Source of the DNA: Halorubrum salipaludis
Lineage (GTDB): Archaea; Halobacteriota; Halobacteria; Halobacteriales; Haloferacaceae
Direction of reading: 5' to 3'
DNA length: 64,000 nucleotides
Assembly: GCF_002286985.1 (NCBI RefSeq)
Contig: NZ_NSKC01000003.1
Coordinates: 1 to 64,000 of the forward strand
A model generated the notes under the pieces. The model was not told the origin of the DNA, ran no database searches, and saw only the letters and a program-made list of their open reading frames with translations. Shown piece by piece: positions 58,314 to 64,000 of this stretch (position 1 is the first letter of the stretch; each line of letters begins with the position of its first letter). The position numbers were made by a program, and so were the translations under genes.

Positions 58314-59582
58314 ATGCCCGAAGTGAAATTCGAGGTCGATGTCGATAACCCGCCGGACGAACAGCCCGGAGCGAATCCGTTCAACCGGTGGCATCCGGAC
58401 ATCCCGGCGGCCGTCGAAGTCGACCCCGGAGAGACGATCCGCCTGGAAGCCCTCGACTGGACGGGCGGACAGATCGGCGACAACGACGATCCGAACGACA
58501 TCCGCGACGTCGACCTGAATCAGGTCCACTACCTGGCCGGTCCCGTCCGCGTGAACGGCGCGAAGCCCGGAGACCTCCTGAAGGTGGAGTTCCACGACAT
58601 GGGACCGCTCAACGACCGGTCCGAGTTCGGGTTCACCGGGACGTTCTCCCAGCAGAACGGGGGCGGATTCCTGACCGATCACTTCTCCGACGCGGCGAAG
58701 TCGATCTGGGACATCGACGGCTACACCGTCTCCTCCCGCCACGTTCCGGACGTGCGGTACGAAGGGAAGATCCATCCGGGGCTCGCGGGCTGTCTCCCGA
58801 GCCAGGAGCTCCTCGAGGAGTGGAACGAACGCGAGCAGGAGCTCATCGACCGATACGAGGAAGACCCGGACTCCGTACCGAACCACCCGACCGGAGAGGA
58901 GGAACCGGGAGTCGCGAACCCGCCGACACCGGACGGGGCGCAGATGGGCGAGATGGACTCCGAGGAGGCGGAGGCGGCGGCCGAGGAGGCGGCCCGAACC
59001 GTCCCGCCGCGCGAACACGGCGGCAACCACGACATCAAGGACCTCTCGATCGGCTCGACGGTGTACTTCCCCGTCTACGTCGAGGGGGGAATGTTCGCGG
59101 TCGGCGACTTCCACGCTTCGCAGGGCGACGGGGAGATCACGTTCTGCGGCGCCATCGAGATGGCGGGCTACGTCGACGCCGAGTTCGACATCGTCGAGAA
59201 CGGCATGGAGGAGTACGGCGTCGATCACCCGATCTTCGAGCCGGGCCACCGCGGTCCCAACTTCGAGGACTACGTCACGTTCTGCGGCTACTCGGTGACG
59301 GAGGACGGCGAGCAGCGCTACATCGACTCGCACGTCGCGTACCGTCGGGCGTGTCTCCAGGCCATCGACTACCTGAAGAAGTTCGGGTACACCGGACAGC
59401 AGGCCCTGCACATCCTCGGCACGGTCCCGGCGGAGGGCCGGCAGAGCGGCGTCGTCGACGTGCCGAACGCCTGCTCGACGCTCGCGCTGCCGACCGGCGT
59501 CTTCGAGTTCGACATCACTCCGGGCAACCTCGACAACCGCGCCGACCGCGGCGACCTCGTCGTGACCGACGATCCGCTCTGA
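58314..59582 (+). CDS. fmdA: Formamidase (acetamidase/formamidase family)
   Basis: A 422-residue enzyme hydrolysing formamide (or acetamide) to ammonia and the acid. The family start MPEVKFEVDVDNPPDEQPGA, NPFNRWHPDIPAAVEVDPGE and later DIKDLSIGSTVYFPVYVEGG and AVGDFHASQGDGEITFCGAI are clear. An acidic insert with a Glu/Ala run lies around residues 205-235. Start chosen 15 nt inside the longest frame to fit the family. It gives the cell nitrogen from amides brought in by the AmiS-like channel. Confidence 0.92.
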   Translation: MPEVKFEVDVDNPPDEQPGANPFNRWHPDIPAAVEVDPGETIRLEALDWTGGQIGDNDDPNDIRDVDLNQVHYLAGPVRVNGAKPGDLLKVEFHDMGPLNDRSEFGFTGTFSQQNGGGFLTDHFSDAAKSIWDIDGYTVSSRHVPDVRYEGKIHPGLAGCLPSQELLEEWNEREQELIDRYEEDPDSVPNHPTGEEEPGVANPPTPDGAQMGEMDSEEAEAAAEEAARTVPPREHGGNHDIKDLSIGSTVYFPVYVEGGMFAVGDFHASQGDGEITFCGAIEMAGYVDAEFDIVENGMEEYGVDHPIFEPGHRGPNFEDYVTFCGYSVTEDGEQRYIDSHVAYRRACLQAIDYLKKFGYTGQQALHILGTVPAEGRQSGVVDVPNACSTLALPTGVFEFDITPGNLDNRADRGDLVVTDDPL

Positions 59583-59642
59583 GCGTGTACCGCTCGACCG
59601 GCGGACCGTCTCCGACCGACCCGTTATTCGTTCTCCGAATCC

Positions 59643-61322
59643 ATGAGTCCACCCGCACACACAAGCGACACGGACCGCACCGACCCCGGAACCGACACGA
59701 TCGCTCCCGGCGTGGCGGTCGCCGAGACCGTCCGCTCCACGCTCGGCCCGAACGGACGAGACAAGATGATCGTCGGCCGCGACGGGACGGTGATCGTCAC
59801 CAACACGGGGTCGAGCATCCTCGATCGGCTCGAGGTCGACGACCCGATCGGGCGGGTCGTCGTCGGCGCGGCCGAGGCCCAGGACCGGCGCGTCGGCGAC
59901 GGGACGACCACCCAGGTCCTCCTCGTCGGCGAGCTCCTCTCGACGGCGCGGTCGCTCTTCGATCGCGGTGTCCACCCGACCGCCGTCGCGGCGGGCTACA
60001 AACGAGCGGCCGGACACGCCCGCGAGCGGCTTGAGGAGTACGCGGTACCGCTGGACCGGGGCGACGAGGGACCGCTGCGGCGGGTGGCGATGACCGCGGT
60101 CACCGGCCGCTGGGACGAGGCCGCCGCCCGACAGTTCGCCGAGTACACCCTCTCCGCGCTCCGCGCAGTCGACTTCGACGTGTCGCGGCTCACGCTCCAC
60201 GACGCCCCCGGAGGGGACCTGTTCGACTCGTCGCTGATCGACGGGATCGCCGTCGACATGGACGCGTCCTCGACGGCCGTGGACGGGATCGACGCCGGGA
60301 CGCCGCGGTCGTACACTGCCCCCGCGATCGCGGCGGTCGACGCCGAGATCACTCCCGACGCGGCGGACGCGTCTGGCACGCTCTCGCTGGACGACCCTGA
60401 CGACCTCGCGGAGATGCGGGCGTACGCGCGCGACTCGCGGGCGGCGCTGGTCGAGTCCGTCGCGGAGGCGGGCACGGACGTGCTGTTCTGTCAGAAGTCG
60501 ATCGACGACGCGGTCCGGACGGCGCTCTCGCGCCGGGGCGTGCTCGCGGTCGAGCGCACCCGACAGGACGAGTTCGACGCGATCGTCCGCGCGACGGGGG
60601 CGTCCCGGGTGATGGACGCCGGCGCGCTCGACGCCGACGCGCTCGGGCGAGGGGGCGCGGTCGAGCGGCGGTCGGTCGGCCGATCCTCGCTGCTGGTCGT
60701 CACCGACTGCCCCGAAGAGACCCACGCCTCGCTGGTCCTCCGCGGGGGAACGCCGCACGTCGCCGCGGAGACGCGCCGGATCGTCACGGACTGCGTCGAC
60801 GTCGTCCGGCAGGCCCGCCGGGACGGCGCCGTGGTCCCGGGCGGCGGCGCGTCCTGGCTGGCGCTCGCGAGGGACGTCTCCGCGCGCGCCGACGCGCTCG
60901 ACGGACGCGAGCAGCTCGCGGCCGAGGGGTTCGCGGAGTCGCTCGAGGCGGTTCCGCGAGTGCTCGCCGAGAACGCCGGCCTCGATCCGATCGACGCGCT
61001 CGCCGAACTCCGGTCGCGCCACCACGACGGCGATCGGGCGGTCGGCGTCGACGCCGGCGGCTCCCTCCGGGACATGCGCGCCGCCGGCGTCCTCGAACCG
61101 GTAACGGTGGTCGACGCCTGTCTCGCGAACGCGCTGGAGACGACCGCCCGCATCCTACGGATCGACGAGGTTCTCCCGGCGGAATCGGCGGCAGACGGCG
61201 CGTCCGAGGGGCACGCACACGGCGGACCGACCGGGACCGGCGGGCACGGGAGCCAGACGGGGAATCACGGGGGCCATGCAGCCGACCACGGCGGCGGATA
61301 TCCGTGGGCACTCAGCCACTGA
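59643..61322 (+). CDS. Divergent thermosome-family (group II) chaperonin
   Basis: A 559-residue CCT/thermosome homologue. The chaperonin start is present: [20 protein letters not shown], and [15 protein letters not shown] keeps the phosphate loop with Asp86. The ATP-site segment that normally reads TNDG is VTNTGSSIL, so the catalytic Asp is Thr55. Another core site near [12 protein letters not shown] lacks the usual acidic residue after it. The last ~40 residues are Gly/His-rich ([19 protein letters not shown]...) rather than GGM-rich. It may be a non-hydrolysing or specialised subunit. It follows fmdA by 60 nt. Confidence 0.88.
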   Translation: MSPPAHTSDTDRTDPGTDTIAPGVAVAETVRSTLGPNGRDKMIVGRDGTVIVTNTGSSILDRLEVDDPIGRVVVGAAEAQDRRVGDGTTTQVLLVGELLSTARSLFDRGVHPTAVAAGYKRAAGHARERLEEYAVPLDRGDEGPLRRVAMTAVTGRWDEAAARQFAEYTLSALRAVDFDVSRLTLHDAPGGDLFDSSLIDGIAVDMDASSTAVDGIDAGTPRSYTAPAIAAVDAEITPDAADASGTLSLDDPDDLAEMRAYARDSRAALVESVAEAGTDVLFCQKSIDDAVRTALSRRGVLAVERTRQDEFDAIVRATGASRVMDAGALDADALGRGGAVERRSVGRSSLLVVTDCPEETHASLVLRGGTPHVAAETRRIVTDCVDVVRQARRDGAVVPGGGASWLALARDVSARADALDGREQLAAEGFAESLEAVPRVLAENAGLDPIDALAELRSRHHDGDRAVGVDAGGSLRDMRAAGVLEPVTVVDACLANALETTARILRIDEVLPAESAADGASEGHAHGGPTGTGGHGSQTGNHGGHAADHGGGYPWALSH

Positions 61323-61450
61323 GGGCACCCGGAACACCGATCGGGGCGAAACCCCGCCCTGCGTGCGAACCGGAAGCACCGCGCCGCCCGCACGCGGCGG
61401 TCGGGGCAGACCGTCGTGATTTAAGCCGACCGCCCCCCGGCCTTTCAGAC

Positions 61451-62092
61451 ATGATCCTCTCGGACGCGGACATCCTCGACCGGCTCGCGGACGGGGACCT
61501 GGTGGTCGAGCCGCTCGACGACGTCGACCAGCAGGTCCAGCCCGCGAGCGTCGACCTGCGGCTCGGCGAGCGGTTCCTGGAGTTCCAGCGCACGAACATC
61601 CCCTGCATCCACCCGACCGAGGCCGACGAGGTCGGCGAGTACGTCACGGAGACGACCGTTCCCGAGGGCGAGGAGTTCATCCTCCATCCCGGCGACTTCG
61701 TGCTCGGGACCACGACCGAGCGCGTCGAGATCCCGCCGGACCTGCTCGCGACGGTGCAGGGCCGGTCGTCGCTCGGACGGCTCGCGATCGTCATCCACGC
61801 CACCGCGGGGATCGTCGATCCGGGGTACAAAGGGCAGATCACGCTCGAACTGTCGAACCTCGGCACCGCGCCCGTCGCGCTCACGCCCGGGATGCGCGTC
61901 TCGCAGCTTATCTTCACGGAGCTCAAGTCGCCCGCGAACCGGCCCTACGGGGTCGAGCGCGGCTCGAAGTACCAGGACCAGGACGGCCCGCAGGCCTCCC
62001 GGATCGGCTCCGATCCGGAGTTCGACGCGGCCGGCGCGAAGGGGGACGAGACGAAGGGAGACGCGGCCGGCGCGAAGGGGGACGACGCATGA
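61451..62092 (+). CDS. dcd: dCTP deaminase
   Basis: A 213-residue enzyme converting dCTP to dUTP. Motifs: [20 protein letters not shown], the substrate loop [16 protein letters not shown], the catalytic strand [20 protein letters not shown], then [18 protein letters not shown]. The C-terminus carries an extra acidic/Lys tail made of two copies of a DAAGAKGD unit, from a 36-bp DNA duplication (62024-62049 and 62060-62085). ATG at 61451 after a TATA-like gatttaagcc. Its stop overlaps the next ATG by 4 nt. Confidence 0.93.
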   Translation: MILSDADILDRLADGDLVVEPLDDVDQQVQPASVDLRLGERFLEFQRTNIPCIHPTEADEVGEYVTETTVPEGEEFILHPGDFVLGTTTERVEIPPDLLATVQGRSSLGRLAIVIHATAGIVDPGYKGQITLELSNLGTAPVALTPGMRVSQLIFTELKSPANRPYGVERGSKYQDQDGPQASRIGSDPEFDAAGAKGDETKGDAAGAKGDDA

Positions 62093-63027
62093 AGTTCATC
62101 GAGGAGGTCGTCGTCGACGAGTTCCTCCCGACGGTGCGCTCGATGCTGGCGGAGGACCTCCGCGACCGCGGGTTCACCCAGCGCGAGGTCGCCGACGCGC
62201 TCGGCATCTCCCAGTCGGCCGTCTCGAAGTACGCCCACGGCGACGTGGCCCGCCACGACCGGATCGTCGCCGACGAGCGCGTCCGCGAGCTCGTCGAGCG
62301 CGTGGGCGAGGGGCTCGCGGCGGGGGAGATGACCCCGGTCGCGGCGCTCGTCGAGATCGAGGTGCTGATCCGGCGGCTGGAGGAGGGAGACCTCCTCGCG
62401 GACCTCCACGAGGAGGCGATGCCCGCGCTCGCCGACGCGGAGGTGGAGTTCTCGGTCCACGACCCCGACAGCGGGCTCCGCGAGCGCGAGCGCGTCCTCT
62501 CCTCGGTCCGGCGCGGGCTCCGCACCCTGACGAACGCCTCCGGCTTCGCCGGGCTCATCCCGAACGTCGGCGCCAACGTCGCCGAGTGCCTCGACGGCGC
62601 GCGGACGATCGACGACGTGGCGGCCGTGCCCGGGCGCCTCGTCGACGTGAAGGGGCAGGCGATGGTCCCGGGCGAGCCCGAGTTCGGCGTGAGCGAGCAC
62701 GTCGCGACGGTCCTGCTCGCCGCGCGCGAGGCCGGCGCGACCGCTCGCGGCGCCGTGAACATCCGGTACGATCCCGACACCGTCGCGGCGCTCGCGGAGT
62801 CGCATCCGACCGTGGAGTTCGACCCCGAGGCCCCGACCCGCGAGGCGGTCGCCGACGCGGTCTCCGAGGCGGGCGCGGCCGACCTCCGGGACGCGGAGCG
62901 CTCGGGCGACGACGCCGACGGGACCCTCGTGCTCTACCAGACGGGCGCGGTCGGCGTCGAGCCGATCGTCTACGTGCTCGCGCCCACCGCGGCCGACGCG
63001 GCGCGGGTCGTCCGAGCGATCGTGTGA
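62089..63027 (+). CDS. thiR: ThiR-like regulator: HTH plus ThiN domain
   Basis: A 312-residue protein. Residues ~1-60 hold an XRE-like helix-turn-helix ([27 protein letters not shown]). A helical middle follows, then a C-terminal ThiN domain (thiamine-phosphate synthase fold) from about residue 135: [60 protein letters not shown]-ThiN fusions are the archaeal thiamine repressor ThiR, whose ThiN part senses the pathway product. The translationally coupled dcd is an unrelated partner. It may regulate thi4 in this window. Confidence 0.82.
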   Translation: MKFIEEVVVDEFLPTVRSMLAEDLRDRGFTQREVADALGISQSAVSKYAHGDVARHDRIVADERVRELVERVGEGLAAGEMTPVAALVEIEVLIRRLEEGDLLADLHEEAMPALADAEVEFSVHDPDSGLRERERVLSSVRRGLRTLTNASGFAGLIPNVGANVAECLDGARTIDDVAAVPGRLVDVKGQAMVPGEPEFGVSEHVATVLLAAREAGATARGAVNIRYDPDTVAALAESHPTVEFDPEAPTREAVADAVSEAGAADLRDAERSGDDADGTLVLYQTGAVGVEPIVYVLAPTAADAARVVRAIV

Positions 63028-63108
63028 GAGACGCGCCGGAGCGACGCGCTTCCCTTCCGCCCGCGGTCCGTGGCGGACCTTCATTATCGTGCCCGTCCAA
63101 TCGCGCGT

Positions 63109-63561
63109 ATGACTGGTCCCGACGCGGTTCGGATGGGAGACGACGAGCGCGACGAGTTCCTCGGGCGGTCGGGAACGGGAGTGCTCTCCCTGTCGACGGG
63201 CGCCGACGACTCACCGCACTCGGTCCCGGTTTCGTACGGGTACGACCCGGTCGAGGCGGTGTTTTACTTCCGACTCGCCGTCGGAGCCGGCAGCGAGAAG
63301 GCGGACCCCACGGATCGCGGCGTCACGTTCGTCACCTACGGGGAACGCGACGGCCGGTGGATGAGCGTTGTGGGGAGCGGTCGGCTGGTGTCGACGACGG
63401 ACGAGTCCATCTCCGCGGAGTCGCTCGCGGGGCTCGAACGGACGGGACGGATACCGATAGTCGACGTCTTCGGCGAGCCGACGAGCCAGGTGGAGTTCGA
63501 GCTCTACCGGCTCGATCCGGACCGGATCACCGGTCGCGTCGAACGACCGATGGACCCCTGA
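63109..63561 (+). CDS. Pyridoxamine-phosphate-oxidase-fold protein
   Basis: A 150-residue split-barrel flavin-type protein: DDERDEFLGRSGTGVLSLST, SPHSVPVSYGYDPVEAVFYF, then VTFVTYGERDGRWMSVVGSG RLV. This is a common haloarchaeal family probably binding FMN or F420. It differs from the PPOX protein at 25037. Start MTGPDAVRMG is preceded by a TATA-like cattatcg about 30 nt upstream. The function is unknown. Confidence 0.8.
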   Translation: MTGPDAVRMGDDERDEFLGRSGTGVLSLSTGADDSPHSVPVSYGYDPVEAVFYFRLAVGAGSEKADPTDRGVTFVTYGERDGRWMSVVGSGRLVSTTDESISAESLAGLERTGRIPIVDVFGEPTSQVEFELYRLDPDRITGRVERPMDP

Positions 63562-63643
63562 GGGGCGCCTCGGCACCGTCGCCGAGGAGTCGCGTAGAAG
63601 ACCGCGTCGCTGATCGGCGGCGGTTTCCCGCAGGCCCGGCCGA

Positions 63644-63718
63644 CCCGTCTCGATCCGGCCCGTCTCGATCCGGCCCGTCTCGATCCGGCCCGTCTCGATC
63701 CGGCCCGTCTCGATCTCA
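63644..63718. repeat. 15-bp tandem repeats upstream of metG
   Basis: Four perfect copies of CCCGTCTCGATCCGG and a fifth that ends in TCA, directly end to end. They lie between the PPOX gene and metG and stop 54 nt before the metG start codon. Confidence 0.9.
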
Positions 63719-63772
63719 CCCGGAAATCAGGGGGCTTTAGACCCGATCGACCGACACACGACATACACACAC

Positions 63773-64000
63773 ATGAGCCACGACGACTTCCCCACCGACG
63801 ATCCGGCGGTGGTGACCTGTGGACTGCCGTACGCCAACGGCGACCTCCACATCGGTCACCTCCGCACCTACGTCGGCGGCGACGTGTACCGGCGCGCGCT
63901 CGAACGACTCGGTCAGGAGACCGCGTTCGTCTCCGGCTCGGACATGCACGGCACCCCCGTCGCGGTCAACGCCGAGCAGGAGGGGGTCTCCCCCGAAGAG
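63773..64000 (+). CDS. metG: Methionyl-tRNA synthetase, N-terminal part
   Basis: The first 76 residues of MetG; the gene runs off the right edge. It charges tRNA with methionine. The class I nucleotide site is [20 protein letters not shown] with the HIGH motif, then [20 protein letters not shown] and the Met-pocket [11 protein letters not shown]. Start [10 protein letters not shown] fits the family. The promoter (ctttagac, about 63734-63741) lies just behind the 15-bp repeats. Confidence 0.94.
   Translation, partial: MSHDDFPTDDPAVVTCGLPYANGDLHIGHLRTYVGGDVYRRALERLGQETAFVSGSDMHGTPVAVNAEQEGVSPEE

Noticed and set aside
1-64000. Search for tRNA and rRNA genes, insertion sequences and attachment sites
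   Set aside because: No T-loop/anticodon arrangement, rRNA-like stretch, transposase motif or integrase found in any gap.

Overview
The window looks like chromosomal DNA from a haloarchaeon. It has very high GC, acidic predicted proteins, TATA-box promoters with many near-leaderless starts, Tat-lipobox secreted proteins, a halorhodopsin, halocyanins, and archaeal housekeeping genes (Rpo12, Pcc1, prefoldin beta, Pth2, TruD, thermosome-like chaperonin). A Halorubrum-like genus is my guess from the overall look, not something I could test. I saw no rRNA, tRNA, CRISPR array or insertion sequence.

Layout. 1-3.3 kb: end of isocitrate dehydrogenase, cupin, two SDR enzymes, peroxiredoxin. 3.9-4.8 kb: Rio2 kinase. 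4.9-16.1 kb: an iron regulon. It has a small DtxR-fold repressor, a CxxC microprotein with an amphi-Trp protein, DpsA, three Tat-lipoprotein substrate-binding proteins, one FecCD permease, one ATPase, two single-domain FAD proteins and unknown small genes. Six TTTAGG-N4-CCTAAA operators sit at its promoters. 16.1-21.8 kb: alpha-glucan use (TrmB regulator, GH13, GH15). 22.3-30.8 kb: HisF, glycosyltransferase, small regulators, methyltransferase, TRAM protein, DapA-family aldolase, Rieske protein. 31.3-36 kb: NfeD, pyruvate kinase, Thi4. 36.4-38.3 kb: L37Ae-Rpo12-Pcc1-prefoldin-DUF3194 cluster. 38.4-42.3 kb: USP, GMP synthase subunit A, TruD, Pth2, halorhodopsin. 42.6-46.4 kb: copper group (halocyanin, SafE-like protein, P1B ATPase). 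46.6-52.6 kb: aldo/keto reductase, PAS kinase, S9 peptidase, glycosyltransferase, halocyanin. 53.2-56.2 kb: hypothetical, Mut7-C, PolX. 56.8-61.3 kb: membrane protein, AmiS/UreI channel, formamidase, divergent chaperonin. 61.5-64 kb: Dcd, ThiR-like regulator, PNPOx-fold protein, start of MetG.

The most unusual content is not protein coding. Five long intergenic gaps (21.86-22.25, 30.83-31.20, 36.04-36.30, 52.75-53.17 and 56.34-56.69 kb) carry copies of one 0.26-0.41 kb element, two on the plus strand and three on the minus. All copies share invariant blocks. They also share three hairpin positions whose sequences differ while their arms stay complementary, including base-pair swaps between copies. 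Most copies have TATA-like boxes at conserved spacing pointing inward from both ends. I could not match it to any RNA or repeat family I know.

Regulatory logic that can be read directly: (1) iron boxes lie over the transcription starts, with a second box exactly 36 bp upstream at two substrate-binding-protein promoters; (2) a perfect 16-bp palindrome of the Bat-UAS type precedes the halorhodopsin gene; (3) two 10-bp direct repeats sit just upstream of thi4, while a likely ThiR regulator is encoded 26 kb away in the same window.
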